Assembly (NCBI GenBank): GCA_951813575.1
Contig: OX638375.1
Span: forward strand, 2,743,042 to 2,807,041
Reading direction: 5' to 3'
DNA: 64,000 nucleotides
From: Candidatus Binatia bacterium
GTDB taxonomy: Bacteria > Desulfobacterota > Binatia > UBA9968 > JAJDTQ01
Positions 16,614-26,165 of this stretch are shown one piece after another. Numbering within the stretch: position 1 is the first letter of the stretch; each line of letters begins with the position of its first letter. The notes beneath the pieces are model-generated. The model did not search any database and was not told the DNA's origin. It saw only the letters and a list, made by a program, of their open reading frames with translations. Both the position numbers and the translations under genes were made by a program.

Positions 16614-17834
16614 CTACACCAGCGCACCTTCGTCATCCAGTTCCGCCCAGCCGCTTTCCGAGAGATCGAGCCATTCGCGGACCACCTCCCGCGTGTGCTG
16701 GCCCAGGCCGGGGGCCGGCGTTGCGGCCGGCAGCGCGCTCCCGGAAAACTCCATGGGCAGCGCGGTGGTCAGCATCGAGCCTACCCTGGGCTCGGCCATC
16801 CTCTTGTAGGCTCCCGACGGTGTTCCGTCCTCCACCAGCTCCTGGACCCTGCGCATGCGCGCCGCGGGGACACCGGCTTGTCCGAGGCGCGCCTCGACGT
16901 CCGCGCTCTCGAGCCCGCCGGTCCAGGCCTCGATGCGCTCGTCGATCTCGTCGTGATGACGCATGCGTCCGGACACGCCGGCGAACCGGGCGTCACTCGC
17001 CAGAGGCGCATCCGCGGCTCCTTCCTCCATGACCCGGGCCAACGCCCGCCACTGGACGTGGTCACGGACGCTCACGGCGCACCACTCGTCCTGCCCCGCG
17101 CAGCGATAGACTCCCTGCGGCGCGAAACGGTCCGAGCGGTTGCCCATCCGGTCGGGATTCCTCTGCTTCACCGCGCTGAACATCAACAGCGGCGCGATCA
17201 TCGACACGCTGCACTCGAACTGGCCCATGTCGAGATGGAGGCCCTTGCCGGTGCGCTCGCGCTCGGTCAGGGCGGCGATGACGGCGTAGCCGGTGTGGAG
17301 CCCGCCGATGTAGTCGTTCCAGGAGTTGGAGATGGCGGTGGGCGGATCTCCCTGGGCGCCGGTGACCTGCATGAGGCCCGCACAGCCTTGCAGGTTCATG
17401 TTCATGCTGGTCCAGTTGCGTCGCGGGCCGCTGTTGCCGTAGCCGGACATGCTGGCGAATATCAGTCCGGGGTTGGATTCCCTGAGGGTTTCGTAACCCA
17501 GCCCCAGGCGGGACATGACTCCGGCGCTGAAGTTCTCCACCACCACGTCCGCGGCCGTGGCCAGCCGACGGGCGATGTCCCGGCCGGCGGGGTGCTTCAG
17601 GTCGATGGCCACCGAGCGCTTGTTGCGGTTGGTGTTGAGGTACGATGCGTGGCGTCCGTCCGTGTGCCGGTAGGACGACGGCCACGGAAAATCGGGATGC
17701 CTGCTGCTCTCGACCCGCACCACGTCCGCCCCCAGGTCCGCCAGCAGCCGGGTGCAGAACGGCGCCGCCAGCACGTGGCCGAAGTCGAGGACGCGGACCC
17801 CGGACAAGGGCGGTCCGCCGTCGTTCGCTGTCAT
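16614..17834 (-). CDS. CaiB/BaiF family CoA-transferase (type III), second copy
   Basis: This is a 406-residue family III CoA-transferase. Motifs seen are VRVLDFGHVLAAPFCTRLLA, DLGADVVRVES, NKRSVAIDLKHPAGRDIA, VVVENFSAGVMSRLGLGY, SMSGYGNSGPRRN and the catalytic-Asp region LHLDMGQFE. The ATG 17832-17834 follows GGGAGGG. It is first in a leftward set (CaiB, MaoC, CaiB, MaoC, TenA-like) and divergent from the Rieske dioxygenase locus; the shared spacer holds a strong sigma70 promoter facing right. It is distinct in sequence from the copy at 14926, so the two probably use different CoA donors or acids. Confidence 0.85.
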   Translation of the reverse strand: MTANDGGPPLSGVRVLDFGHVLAAPFCTRLLADLGADVVRVESSRHPDFPWPSSYRHTDGRHASYLNTNRNKRSVAIDLKHPAGRDIARRLATAADVVVENFSAGVMSRLGLGYETLRESNPGLIFASMSGYGNSGPRRNWTSMNMNLQGCAGLMQVTGAQGDPPTAISNSWNDYIGGLHTGYAVIAALTERERTGKGLHLDMGQFECSVSMIAPLLMFSAVKQRNPDRMGNRSDRFAPQGVYRCAGQDEWCAVSVRDHVQWRALARVMEEGAADAPLASDARFAGVSGRMRHHDEIDERIEAWTGGLESADVEARLGQAGVPAARMRRVQELVEDGTPSGAYKRMAEPRVGSMLTTALPMEFSGSALPAATPAPGLGQHTREVVREWLDLSESGWAELDDEGALV

Positions 17835-17874
17835 AGTGCCCTCCCAAGGTCCATGCCACGTGATCCCATATGTC

Positions 17875-17897
17875 GGGGCGGGTTTCAAACCCGCCCC
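17875..17897. repeat. Palindromic element, GGGGCGGGTTT type
   Basis: GGGGCGGGTTT-C-AAACCCGCCCC is a perfect 23-base palindrome. A close relative lies at 23815-23835 (with G at the centre). Two copies at unrelated spacers indicate a dispersed REP-like family rather than a local operator. Confidence 0.7.
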
Positions 17898-17935
17898 TGT
17901 CCCCCATGCCGGCGCGCCGGGGGCCGGCACCGTCG

Positions 17936-17966
17936 TTGACAGCCATCCACCGGAAACCTATATAAT
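17936..17966 (+). promoter_or_regulatory. Sigma70-type promoter for the dioxygenase operon
   Basis: TTGACA at 17936-17941 is followed after 17 bases by TATATA (17959) and, overlapping it, TATAAT at 17961-17966. Both boxes are near consensus, which is rare in this GC-rich window. It points at the alpha-subunit gene at 18026. Confidence 0.7.
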
Positions 17967-18025
17967 CGCCACGGAATCGCCCGGCGCATCGACGGACGCG
18001 AGCCGAAAGGTCTGAGGTGAACGGA

Positions 18026-19252
18026 ATGAACCGCATGAACGAATTCGTTGACGCCAAAGAGGGCTTGCTGAATCGGCAGGTCTTCGTCTCCCAGGACATC
18101 TACGAGCAGGAGTTGGAGCGGATCTTCGCGCGCTGCTGGCTGTTCCTGGGGCACGAGACCCAGATTCCCAATCCCAACGACTTCCTCGCCACCTACATGG
18201 GGGAGGACCCGGTGCTGCTGTGGCGGGGTGGGGACGGGACGGTGCGGGCGTTTCTCAACATGTGCCGCCACCGGGGGAACCGGGTGTGCCGCGCGGACCA
18301 GGGCAACGCCAGCTCGCTCATGTGCACCTACCACGGCTGGTGCTACGGCAACGACGGCAAGCTCATCGGCGTTCCCGGCATGAAGGAAATTTACAGCGGC
18401 GAGCTGGACATGACGCAGTGGGGGCTGGTGGAAGTGGCGCAGCTCGAGATCTACAAGGGGCTCGTCTTCGCCACCTTCGACCCCGACGCGCCGCCGCTTC
18501 TGGAGTATCTCGGCGGCCAGGACCAGGAACTGAGCTTCATGTTCGACCGGCGCGCCGGCGGCACCGAGGTCATCGGCGGCGTGCACAAGTGGGTCATGAA
18601 CGCCAACTGGAAGTACGCCGCGGACAACTTCTTCGGCGACGATGGCCACCACACGGTCACCCATGCGTCCGTGCGCCGGGTGCCCGTGGACGTCCGGTAC
18701 TACCCGCAGACCAACGACGATGCGCGCCCCGATACCGACCGGGGGCTCTCCCGGGTGGCCGAAGGCCTTATACGGGACTATCACCAGGAGCATTTCGACG
18801 AGTTGATCCAGCGCATCGGCCCAGACTTGGCCGACCGCCCCGGGCTGGTCACCACCGTATTCCCCAACCTGTCGCCCAACTTCAGCCGGCACATGATCCG
18901 GCTGTGGCACCCCAAGGGCCCGGACAAGACCGAGATCTGGTCGTATTGCGTGGTGGACAAGGACGCGCCCGAGGAGGTGAAGACCGCCATGAGGCTGCAC
19001 CTGACCCAGACCTTCGGCCCGGCCGGGAACCTGGAGCAGGACGACATGAACAACTGGATCCAGTGCACCGACACCGCGCGTGGCGTCATCGCGAAGCGCT
19101 ACCCGCAGAACATCCAGGCCCATCTCGGACACGAGGACCGTTGCCCGCCCATCGGCGGCGGCAGGCGGCTGCGGGCCTTCTACTCCCGCTGGGAGATGAT
19201 GATGAACGCCGACACCTGGTCCGACGTCGACCTGGAGACGCGGTACTGGTGA
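18026..19252 (+). CDS. Rieske ring-hydroxylating dioxygenase alpha subunit (copy 1)
   Basis: This is a 408-residue terminal oxygenase large subunit of the biphenyl/naphthalene-dioxygenase type. The Rieske domain (about residues 70-100) has CRHRGNRVC and CTYHGWCYG. The catalytic domain has the iron ligands in [14 protein letters not shown] (about 206-219) and [10 protein letters not shown] near 350. The ATG at 18026 aligns with the start of the second alpha copy and follows GAGGTGA. A consensus promoter lies 60 bases upstream. The partner beta gene is at 19301. No ferredoxin or reductase gene lies in the locus. By eye, differences from copy 2 cluster after the iron-binding histidines (about 228-260), which in this fold contributes to the substrate pocket. 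Confidence 0.88.
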   Translation: MNRMNEFVDAKEGLLNRQVFVSQDIYEQELERIFARCWLFLGHETQIPNPNDFLATYMGEDPVLLWRGGDGTVRAFLNMCRHRGNRVCRADQGNASSLMCTYHGWCYGNDGKLIGVPGMKEIYSGELDMTQWGLVEVAQLEIYKGLVFATFDPDAPPLLEYLGGQDQELSFMFDRRAGGTEVIGGVHKWVMNANWKYAADNFFGDDGHHTVTHASVRRVPVDVRYYPQTNDDARPDTDRGLSRVAEGLIRDYHQEHFDELIQRIGPDLADRPGLVTTVFPNLSPNFSRHMIRLWHPKGPDKTEIWSYCVVDKDAPEEVKTAMRLHLTQTFGPAGNLEQDDMNNWIQCTDTARGVIAKRYPQNIQAHLGHEDRCPPIGGGRRLRAFYSRWEMMMNADTWSDVDLETRYW

Positions 19253-19300
19253 CGGCCCCGCAAGCTCCTGGCCCGGCACAACAGGGAAGGCGGAAGCAAC

Positions 19301-19813
19301 GTGAACGACCACGATCTTTGGCATGAGATCCAGGACTTCCTCGTCCGCGAGGCGCGGCTCCTGGACGACCGCGCGTTCGAGGAATGGCTGGAGCTTTTCA
19401 CCGACGACATCGTCTACTGGATGCCGGAACGGACCAATCCGTGGGAGAGCGACGATCCCGCGGACAGCGTGTCCAAGCCCGGCGAGCTGGCGCTCTTCGA
19501 GGAGACCAAGGAGACCCTGCGCACCCGGGTGGCGCGTCTCGCCACCGGCATGGCGTGGTCGGAAGTGCCGCCGTCGCGCACGCGCCATCTCGTCACCAAC
19601 GTTCAGGTGGAACGCGGCGAGACGGACTCCGAGCTCCGCGTGCGTTCGTATTTCATGGTGTATCGGACCCAGCTCGAGCACAGCCAGGACGTGTTCGTGG
19701 GCGAGCGGGACGACGTGCTGCGCAAGGTCGGCGACCAGTGGAAGATCGCCCGCCGCACCATCGTGCTGGACCAGGCGGTGCTGCAGTCGCCCAACCTGAG
19801 CATCTTCTTCTAG
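19301..19813 (+). CDS. Rieske dioxygenase beta (small) subunit
   Basis: This is a 170-residue protein of the SnoaL-like/NTF2 fold used as the structural beta subunit of aromatic dioxygenases. Typical pieces are [47 protein letters not shown] and [15 protein letters not shown]. The start is GTG at 19301. It lies 48 bases after alpha copy 1 and 11 bases before alpha copy 2, and is the only beta gene in the locus, so both alphas presumably share it. Confidence 0.87.
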   Translation: MNDHDLWHEIQDFLVREARLLDDRAFEEWLELFTDDIVYWMPERTNPWESDDPADSVSKPGELALFEETKETLRTRVARLATGMAWSEVPPSRTRHLVTNVQVERGETDSELRVRSYFMVYRTQLEHSQDVFVGERDDVLRKVGDQWKIARRTIVLDQAVLQSPNLSIFF

Positions 19814-19824
19814 GGGGTAGCGGG

Positions 19825-21054
19825 ATGAACCAACTGAACGATCTCGTGGACACCCGGCAAGGGTTGCTGGACCGCCGGATCTTCGTCTCCAAAGACGTTT
19901 ACCAGCAGGAGCTGGAGCGGATCTTCGCCCGCTGCTGGCTGTTCCTGGGACACGAGACCCAGATTCCCAATCCCAACGATTTCCTCGCCACCTACATGGG
20001 CGAGGACCCGGTGCTGCTGTGCCGGGGAGGGGACGGCACCATCCGGGCGTTCCTCAACATGTGCCGTCACCGGGGCAACCGGGTTTGCCGCGCCGACCAG
20101 GGCAACGCCAGTTCTTTCATGTGCACGTACCACGGCTGGTGCTACAGCAACGACGGCAAGCTCATCGGCGTCCCCGGCATGAAGGAGATCTACAGCGGCG
20201 AGCTGGACATGACGCAGTGGGGCCTGGTGGAAGTGGCCCAACTGGACGTGCACAAGGGGCTCATCTTCGCCACCTTCGACCCCAAGGCGCCGCCGCTGCT
20301 GGACTACCTCGGTGGCCAGGAGCAGGAGCTCGGCGTCATGTTCGACCGCCGCGCCGGCGGCACCGAGATCATCGGCGGCGTACACAAGTGGGTGATGAAC
20401 GCCAACTGGAAGTACGCCGCCGACAACTTCTTCGGCGACGACGGCCACCACACCATCACCCACGTGTCGGTCCGAGAGGTGCCGGTGGACGACCTGTCCT
20501 ACCCCCGCACCAACGAGGAGCCCCGCCCCTATTCCGACGACATCGGCTTCACCCGGGTCGCCGGAGGCGTCATCCGCGACTACCTGCTCGACCACTTCGA
20601 CGAGGCCGTGCAGCGCATCGGCCCCGACCTCGCCCAGCAGGCGGGCCTGGTCACCACCGTCTTCCCCAACGTCTCCCCCAACTTCATCCGCCACATGATC
20701 CGCGTCTGGCACCCTCGGGGTCCGGAGAAGACCGAGATCTGGTCCTACTGCGTCGTCGACAAGGAGGCGCCCCCGGAGATCAAGACCGCCATGCGCCGCC
20801 ACCTCACCCAGACCTTCGGCCCCAGCGGCAACCTCGAGCAGGACGACATGAACAACTGGGAGCAGTGTACCGGCACCGCCCGCGGCGTCATCGCCCGCCG
20901 CTACCCACAGAACCTCCAGGCCCACCTCGGCCACGAGGAAAAGTCCGGCGCCTTTGGCGGCGGCAAGCGTCTGCGGCAGTTCTATGCCCGCTGGGCGATG
21001 ATGATGGAGGCGGAGAGCTGGGGGGAGGTGGATCTGGAGACGAAGTATTACTGA
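19825..21054 (+). CDS. Rieske ring-hydroxylating dioxygenase alpha subunit (copy 2)
   Basis: This is a 409-residue paralogue of the gene at 18026, evidently from a recent local duplication. It keeps the Rieske ligands ([18 protein letters not shown]), the iron site ([14 protein letters not shown]) and the [10 protein letters not shown] segment, so it looks catalytically complete. The N-terminal 225 residues are almost the same as copy 1. The segment after the iron histidines differs most ([18 protein letters not shown] here, [18 protein letters not shown] there). The start is an ATG behind GGGGGTAGCGGG, 11 bases from the beta gene. It is followed by a convergent dehalogenase gene. An alpha-beta-alpha order with one beta is unusual. 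Confidence 0.88.
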   Translation: MNQLNDLVDTRQGLLDRRIFVSKDVYQQELERIFARCWLFLGHETQIPNPNDFLATYMGEDPVLLCRGGDGTIRAFLNMCRHRGNRVCRADQGNASSFMCTYHGWCYSNDGKLIGVPGMKEIYSGELDMTQWGLVEVAQLDVHKGLIFATFDPKAPPLLDYLGGQEQELGVMFDRRAGGTEIIGGVHKWVMNANWKYAADNFFGDDGHHTITHVSVREVPVDDLSYPRTNEEPRPYSDDIGFTRVAGGVIRDYLLDHFDEAVQRIGPDLAQQAGLVTTVFPNVSPNFIRHMIRVWHPRGPEKTEIWSYCVVDKEAPPEIKTAMRRHLTQTFGPSGNLEQDDMNNWEQCTGTARGVIARRYPQNLQAHLGHEEKSGAFGGGKRLRQFYARWAMMMEAESWGEVDLETKYY

Positions 21055-21118
21055 GGGATCCTTCATCCCTGCGCGCTGTTACCCGAAGCTTGACGGGACC
21101 ACCGGTTGAGCGAAAGGA

Positions 21119-21853
21119 TCACGCCGCCTCGGCCTGCACCGCCTTGGCCATCTCGTCCATCGAAAAGAACTTGAAGTCCATTTCCGGGATGGTTTCCACT
21201 TCTTCCGTCGCCCCCCAACTCCCACCCTCCGAGAGTCGCTGACGGTCGATCCAGGCGTTGGCGAGGCCGAAACGTTTCGCGGGCGCATGGTCGTGGCGCA
21301 GGCTTTGCGCGGTGTGCAGAACGTCGGCTCTGTTCATCCCGAGATCCGACTCGAGATGCGCGAGCATGTACTCGAAGTTTGCATCGGCCGGCTTGTAGGA
21401 TCCGACGTCCTCCGCGGTGTAGATCGCATCGAAATCCACGCCGAGCTTCCGGTTGGAGGCCGCGAAGCCGTCGCGATGGACGTTCGAAAGGATGACCAGC
21501 TTGTAATGGCGCTTGAGGATGCGAAGGGCGTCCGCGGTGTCCGGGAATGCCGGCCACAGGGGCACCGATTCCCCGAACGCCTCGTCGAGCGCCTCGCTGG
21601 TGGCCATGCCGAAGCTCTCCGCGATGCTTCGGTGCACGCGCGCGAGCAGTTCCGGGTAGCGCAGATCGGGCGTCGAGCGCTGGTGTCGATGCTCGTGTTT
21701 CGCGAAGGCCAGGAGGGCCGCGTCCCGGGTCACGTCCGAGCGGCCGCTCCACATGATCAGCGGCTGCAGCGCATCCCAGATCCCGGTCTCCCAGTCGATC
21801 AGAGTGCCGTAGCAGTCGAAGGTCAAGACCCGGTAGTCGGTCAGTTTCGCCAT
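21119..21853 (-). CDS. Haloacid dehalogenase, type II-like (HAD superfamily)
   Basis: This is a 244-residue HAD hydrolase. The nucleophile motif is TFDCYGTLIDWETGIW (Asp near residue 13), motif II is VILSNVHRDGF, and motif III with the lysine and acidic residues is DVGSYKPADANFEYML. The later segment LRHDHAPAKRFGLANAWIDR matches L-2-haloacid dehalogenases, which hydrolyse 2-halo acids to hydroxy acids. Members of this family also act on other phosphate or halo substrates, so the substrate is unproven. It converges with the dioxygenase operon and starts 23 bases from tRNA-Thr. Confidence 0.8.
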   Translation of the reverse strand: MAKLTDYRVLTFDCYGTLIDWETGIWDALQPLIMWSGRSDVTRDAALLAFAKHEHRHQRSTPDLRYPELLARVHRSIAESFGMATSEALDEAFGESVPLWPAFPDTADALRILKRHYKLVILSNVHRDGFAASNRKLGVDFDAIYTAEDVGSYKPADANFEYMLAHLESDLGMNRADVLHTAQSLRHDHAPAKRFGLANAWIDRQRLSEGGSWGATEEVETIPEMDFKFFSMDEMAKAVQAEAA

Positions 21854-21876
21854 CGCTTCGGGTTTCCTTGAGAGAC

Positions 21877-21952
<76 letters not shown>

Positions 21953-22057
21953 AATGAGGGTCTGGTGGGCGGGCGGCTACCAATTTAACAGTCGGTTGCG
22001 CACGTCGGCAAGGGGCCCGGAAGGTTGATGAGAATCCGATACGGTTCAGCTTCTCCT

Positions 22058-22086
22058 CTGGACCCCGGGTCAAGCCCGGGGTGACG
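22058..22086. repeat. REP-like palindrome, CCCCGGGTCAAGCCCGGGG family
   Basis: One copy of the dispersed palindrome CTGGACCCCGGGTCAAGC... ending GTGACG. Related copies lie at 32535, 37126, 37240, 46933-47123, 58206 and 58343. It occupies the spacer after the short-chain dehydrogenase gene. Confidence 0.8.
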
Positions 22087-22189
22087 ACCTACGTGTTCCG
22101 GGCGAGGCCGGGTGTGTCCGCAAGATGCTCTTTGCGTCCGGGATAATGACGCGAGGGTCGACGAGTTCGGCGCCTGGAGGAGGCGGTCC

Positions 22190-22987
22190 TTACCGCGCCG
22201 CCATCCGCCCTCCCTCCACGGGCAGGTCCGCGCCGGTGATGTAGTCGGCCCAGCGGGAGGCCAGGAACAGCACCGGACCTACGAAGTCTTCGACCTCGCC
22301 CTTGCGTCCGAGGGCGGGCGGGGTGAACTCCCCGGCGGTGATGGAGGGTTCCGGTCCCGGCCCCTCGCCCTTGGTGTGGGCCTCGTACTCGTAGATGGTG
22401 GTGAGGCGGTTGGGGGTGAAGCCGGGGCTGACGGAGTTGACGTTGATGTTGTCGCGGCCGAGCTCCACGGCCATCTGCCGTGTGAGCATGACGACGCCGC
22501 CCTTGGCGGCGCTGTAGGCGGAGCCGCCGGCGCTGCCCCGGTGCCCGGCGATGGAGGCGATGTTGACGATCTTGCCGCCGCCCTGGCGCTTCATCACCGG
22601 GGCCACGTGGCGTGTGCTCAGGTAGGCGGCCTTGAGGCAGATGTCGAGCACGAAGTCCCATTCGCCGGGCTCCATCTCGATGATGGTCTTGGGCGGGTAG
22701 ATCTGTACGGCTGCTGCATTCACCACCACGTCGATGGTGCCGAAGCGCTCCACCACATCGGCCACCATGCGGGCCACGTCTGCGTCGTCGGAGACGTCGC
22801 CCTGGGCGGGAATCGCCTGCACGTCCCCGGTCAGCTTGCCGATGCACTCGAGGGCCTTTTCTTCCTTGAGATCGTTGATGGCCAGCTTGGCGCCGTGATC
22901 GGTGAAGCCCTGCGAAAAGGCGGTGCCGAGCACGCCGGCGCCGCCGGTGATCAGAACCACCTTGTCCTTGAGTCCGAGGTCTCTCAT
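22190..22987 (-). CDS. Short-chain dehydrogenase/reductase (SDR)
   Basis: This is a 265-residue classical SDR. The nucleotide-binding motif is TGGAGVLGTAFSQGF, the NAAA motif is VVVNAAAVQIY (about residue 90), and the catalytic Ser and Tyr-x3-Lys are in NIASIAGHRGSAG and AYSAAKGGVV. It would oxidise or reduce an alcohol/ketone using NAD(P). The ATG at 22985-22987 follows GGGAGA. It lies just downstream of the isochorismatase-family hydrolase on the same strand (74-base gap), so the two may act on one compound. The substrate is unknown. Confidence 0.85.
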   Translation of the reverse strand: MRDLGLKDKVVLITGGAGVLGTAFSQGFTDHGAKLAINDLKEEKALECIGKLTGDVQAIPAQGDVSDDADVARMVADVVERFGTIDVVVNAAAVQIYPPKTIIEMEPGEWDFVLDICLKAAYLSTRHVAPVMKRQGGGKIVNIASIAGHRGSAGGSAYSAAKGGVVMLTRQMAVELGRDNINVNSVSPGFTPNRLTTIYEYEAHTKGEGPGPEPSITAGEFTPPALGRKGEVEDFVGPVLFLASRWADYITGADLPVEGGRMAAR

Positions 22988-23061
22988 CGAATTTCTCCCA
23001 TGCTCCAAAACGCCCGCCGCGGGGGCAGGGCCGGAGCGCCTGGTTCTTCGGGGTGCGCTCC

Positions 23062-23769
23062 CTACCGCTGTGCCGCCCGGAGTTGCGGGACGGCCCGCAA
23101 CGATTCGACGTGCGCCAGCGCCTCCGCCCGGGTCACCACGGTGGCGTACTTGCTGTTCATCTCGTAGAGGTTCACGAGATGCGAGAACGGCGAGCGGTCG
23201 AACGTGCCTTCCTCAACCACGAACACGTTGTATCCGTTGGAGTAGCCGTCGATGACCGTGGAGCGCACGCATCCGGAGGTGGAGGCGCCGGTGACGATCA
23301 GCGAGTCCACGCCCTTGCGTGTCAAATAGGTGGTCAGGTGGGTGCCGAAGAACGCGCTGGCGCGGGCCTTGTGCACCACCCACTCGTCCTTGCGCGGACG
23401 GATCATCTGCGGGAACTGCACCGCCTGTTCGCTCGCGGTGGTGGGTTCCGCGGCGCGTTTGGTGGCGTTGCCGAAGACCGCCTTGAAGTCGGGATCGCTG
23501 GTGGAGTACACCACCGGCACCTTGCTCTTGCGGCACGCCACCAGCAGCTTCCGGATGTGCGGCAGCGCCTGCCACGCGGCCTTGCCGCAGCTCGACCGGA
23601 ACTCGTCGATGGCGTCCAGGGTTTCCATCGGCTTCGTTCCTGTGAAGGCGGTGATGACGTCGATGATGAGTAGCGCGGGCCGCTGTCCGAAGGGCTGCTT
23701 GCCCTTGTAGCCGGCCTTTTCGTAGATCCGGCGGTCGTATTCCGGGACGATCTTTTCCCAATCTCTCAT
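23062..23769 (-). CDS. Isochorismatase-family amidohydrolase
   Basis: This is a 235-residue cysteine hydrolase with the Asp-Lys-Cys triad of the family: ALLIIDVITAF (Asp near 37), WVVHKARASAFFGT (Lys) and TGASTSGCVRSTVIDGYSNG (Cys). Its length and the N-terminal EKIVPEYDRRIYEKAGYKGK extension fit the N-carbamoylsarcosine amidase/maleamate amidase branch rather than true isochorismatase. It therefore probably cleaves a C-N bond of an amide. The ATG 23767-23769 follows AGGAGGC. It heads a two-gene set with the SDR and is unlikely to be part of the menaquinone pathway, although that pathway also uses isochorismate. Confidence 0.8.
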   Translation of the reverse strand: MRDWEKIVPEYDRRIYEKAGYKGKQPFGQRPALLIIDVITAFTGTKPMETLDAIDEFRSSCGKAAWQALPHIRKLLVACRKSKVPVVYSTSDPDFKAVFGNATKRAAEPTTASEQAVQFPQMIRPRKDEWVVHKARASAFFGTHLTTYLTRKGVDSLIVTGASTSGCVRSTVIDGYSNGYNVFVVEEGTFDRSPFSHLVNLYEMNSKYATVVTRAEALAHVESLRAVPQLRAAQR

Positions 23770-23798
23770 GTTGTGCCTCCTGGGAGTTTCGGGGCAGC

Positions 23799-23835
23799 GT
23801 GCCGGTACCGGCACGGGCGGGTTTGAAACCCGCCC
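23799..23835. repeat. Two adjacent palindromes upstream of the hydrolase
   Basis: GTGCCGGTACCGGCAC (23799-23814) is a perfect palindrome and is followed directly by GGGCGGGTTT-G-AAACCCGCCC (23815-23835), the second copy of the element at 17875. They form back-to-back hairpins in the leader of the isochorismatase-family gene. Confidence 0.65.
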
Positions 23836-23913
23836 CTACACATACCCCAACCGCGGATGACACTCAAATGTGGAGCGGCGAAGGGTTGGCCGATTACGCT
23901 GCGGTGATCCGGC

Positions 23914-24285
23914 CTATGGGAAGAAGGTCAGCTTGACCAGCAAGGCCAGGATGGCGGGGCCGAAGCTGACCACCGCGAAACGGAGGACGGCGATCTGGCT
24001 GTCGAGTCTTGAGAAGTTGTCCTTGGTGGCGATCTCAAGCCGTGCGAGGTCTTCCTTGGTGGCCATGTAGGCTTCGAGTCTGGCGAGGTCCTCCTTGGTG
24101 GCCATGTAGGCTTCAAGTCTGGCGAGGTCTTCCTTGGTCGCCATGCGGTCCTCGAGTCTGGCCATGTCTTCTTTGGTCGCCATGTTCTCGGCTGGTGGTA
24201 CGGCGCCGGCCGCAGCCTTTGCCGTGTCCGGTGAAGCTCCGGCTTCGATCAGGGCATCGTACACTTCGGAAACGATCAGGCCCAT
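23914..24285 (-). CDS. Small coiled-coil membrane protein with internal repeats (copy 2)
   Basis: This is a 123-residue homologue of the protein at 3698-4051. It starts GLIVSEVYDALIEAGASPD and ends FGPAILALLVKLTFFP, nearly identical to copy 1. The middle differs: it is made of repeated units MATKEDMARLEDR, MATKEDLARLEAY, MATKEDLARLEAY and MATKEDLARLE (about residues 34-84), whereas copy 1 uses RQEMAEFKAEL units. The repeats are also near-perfect in DNA, so copy number may change by slippage. The same ends with different repeat modules suggest a scaffold whose coiled coil sets the spacing or partner. A single C-terminal helix would anchor it to a membrane. It stands alone between palindromes and thiE. 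Confidence 0.72.
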   Translation of the reverse strand: MGLIVSEVYDALIEAGASPDTAKAAAGAVPPAENMATKEDMARLEDRMATKEDLARLEAYMATKEDLARLEAYMATKEDLARLEIATKDNFSRLDSQIAVLRFAVVSFGPAILALLVKLTFFP

Positions 24286-24474
24286 CGTTGCATCTCCGGA
24301 TACGCTGCTCGTGCGAATACGGATCGGTCCGGAACACGACACCAAGAAACGACCGAAAAGTCAAGAATCGTCACATTAGGAACTATCGGCGCTTCGCAGG
24401 GGTTCTTTAGGGTGAAGTCGGCCGATTTCCACTCGCGGGAGTGACGGAGAGTTGGTTGGACGGGGAAGCCGCGG

Positions 24475-25101
24475 TCACGCCCGCAACATTGCCAGCATGT
24501 TCCGGGCTGCGTCCCGTGGTTCGGGGGCTTCGGAGATGGCGGAGATGAGGGCAATGCGGGCGGTGCCGTGGGCCTTGATTTCGGGGATGTGGTGCGGCTT
24601 GATGCCGCCGATGGCGAAAACCGGGACGGCCGCGGCGTCTGTGGCGGCCTTGAGCGCGGCGGGTCCCTGGGGGTCGCCGAAGGGGAGCTTGGAGCCGGTG
24701 GGGTATATGGGTCCGAACAGGACGAAGTCGGCGCCCGCCGCCGACGCCGCGCGTACATCCTCCCCGGAATGCGTGGAGACCCCGATCTTCCGGTGTGCGC
24801 CGAGGAGTTCGCGCGCGACTGCCACCGGCATCGAATTGGCCGCCAGGTGCACGCCGGCGGCGTCCGCGGCCAACGCCACGTCGACGCGGTCGTTGATGAA
24901 GAGCTCGCTGCCGTAGCGGTCGCACAACCCCTTCACCGCGCGCGCCAGCTCCAGCATCTCCCGTCCGCTCAGATCCTTCTCCCGGAGCTGCACTGCCCGG
25001 ACGCCGCCCTCCAGGGCCTGCTCCAGCACCCAAAGGAGGTCGCGGCCCGCGGTGGTGTTGCGGTCGGTGACGAGATACAGGTCGAAGTCGACGGATCTCA
25101 A
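24475..25101 (-). CDS. thiE: Thiamin-phosphate synthase
   Basis: This is a 208-residue TIM-barrel enzyme that couples HMP-PP with the thiazole phosphate to make thiamin phosphate. Conserved parts are YLVTDRN, GVRAVQLREKDLSGREMLEL, ELFINDRVDVALAADAAGVH, IGVSTHS, DFVLFGPIYPTGSK and PVFAIGGIKPHHIPEI. It is the last gene of thiS-thiG-thiE, 25 bases after thiG. No thiC, thiD or thiO is present in the window. Confidence 0.93.
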   Translation of the reverse strand: MRSVDFDLYLVTDRNTTAGRDLLWVLEQALEGGVRAVQLREKDLSGREMLELARAVKGLCDRYGSELFINDRVDVALAADAAGVHLAANSMPVAVARELLGAHRKIGVSTHSGEDVRAASAAGADFVLFGPIYPTGSKLPFGDPQGPAALKAATDAAAVPVFAIGGIKPHHIPEIKAHGTARIALISAISEAPEPRDAARNMLAMLRA

Positions 25102-25126
25102 GGGTCTACTGTTCGACAGCCCGCGG

Positions 25127-25936
25127 TCAGTGGAGGAGTCCCTCGATGGGACTGGAGGCGGTGGCGTAGAGCTTCCTGGGGATGCGGCCGGCCAGGAACG
25201 CCTTGCGCCCGGCCTCGACGGCCTGCTTCATGGCGTCGGCCATGAGCACGGGGTCCTTGGCGCCGGCGATGGCGGTGTTCATGAGCACGCCGTCGCAGCC
25301 CATCTCCATGACGATGGCCGCGTCGGACGCGGTGCCCACGCCGGCGTCGACGATCACCGGGATGGAGACGTTCTCCTGGATGATGCGGATGTTGTAGGGG
25401 TTGCGGATGCCCAGGCCCGAGCCGATGGGGGCGGCCAGGGGCATCACCGCGGCGCAGCCCATGTCCTCGAGCTTCTTGGCGGTGACCACGTCGTCGCTGA
25501 TGTACGGCAGCACGGTGAAGCCGTCCTCGATGAGCAGGCGGGCGGCCTCCAGGGTCCCGGGGGTGTCCGGGAACAGGGTCTTGTCGTCGCCGATGACCTC
25601 AAGCTTGATCATGGTGCCAACCCCGGCCGCCCGGGCCAGGCGGCAGGTGCGCACGGCTTCCTCCGGCGTGTAGCAGCCCGCGGTGTTGGGCAGTATCGTG
25701 AACTTCTTGGGGTCCAGGTAGTCGAGCAGGTTCTCCTGGTCCGGGTCGGTGATGTTGACGCGCCGGACCGCCACCGTGACGATCTCCGCCCCGGAGACCT
25801 CGATGGCCTTGCGGGTTTCCTCGAAGTCGCGGTACTTGCCGGTGCCGACGATCAGCCGCGACCGGAATTCCTTTCCGGCCAGCCGCAGGCAATCGGACGA
25901 TGCCGCCTCCGGGACTTGGGGTTTGGGTTCGGTCAT
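25127..25936 (-). CDS. thiG: Thiazole synthase
   Basis: This is a 269-residue TIM barrel that makes the thiazole phosphate of thiamin from deoxyxylulose phosphate, the ThiS thiocarboxylate and dehydroglycine. The Schiff-base lysine is in [19 protein letters not shown]. Other signatures are [71 protein letters not shown] and [16 protein letters not shown]. It starts 4 bases after the thiS stop, so translation is coupled. Confidence 0.96.
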   Translation of the reverse strand: MTEPKPQVPEAASSDCLRLAGKEFRSRLIVGTGKYRDFEETRKAIEVSGAEIVTVAVRRVNITDPDQENLLDYLDPKKFTILPNTAGCYTPEEAVRTCRLARAAGVGTMIKLEVIGDDKTLFPDTPGTLEAARLLIEDGFTVLPYISDDVVTAKKLEDMGCAAVMPLAAPIGSGLGIRNPYNIRIIQENVSIPVIVDAGVGTASDAAIVMEMGCDGVLMNTAIAGAKDPVLMADAMKQAVEAGRKAFLAGRIPRKLYATASSPIEGLLH

Positions 25937-25940
25937 GGCT

Positions 25941-26141
25941 CTATCCGCCGCCGACGAACTGGACGATCTCCACCTCGTCGCCTTCCTTCAATTGCGTGGC
26001 GCCGTGCGCGTCCCGGGACACGACCTCGGCGTTGAGCTCGACGACCACGCGTCCGGGCCGGATCTCCAGGTCCTCCAGCAGTTGGGCGACGCTCAAGTCC
26101 GGCGCCACTTCGTTGTCCTTGCCGTTGATACGGATGACCAC
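25941..26141 (-). CDS. thiS: Sulfur carrier protein ThiS
   Basis: This is a 66-residue ubiquitin-like sulfur carrier. It runs [20 protein letters not shown] at the start, then [13 protein letters not shown] and ends [10 protein letters not shown]. The C-terminal Gly-Gly is adenylated and thiocarboxylated to carry sulfur to ThiG. The GTG at 26139-26141 with GGGAGT upstream is preferred; the frame remains open upstream only because it reads into the MITE that starts 25 bases away. Any promoter or thiamin riboswitch close to thiS would have been displaced by that element. Confidence 0.85.
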   Translation of the reverse strand: MVIRINGKDNEVAPDLSVAQLLEDLEIRPGRVVVELNAEVVSRDAHGATQLKEGDEVEIVQFVGGG

Positions 26142-26165
26142 AGCAGACTCCCAGGTTGGAGTCCT

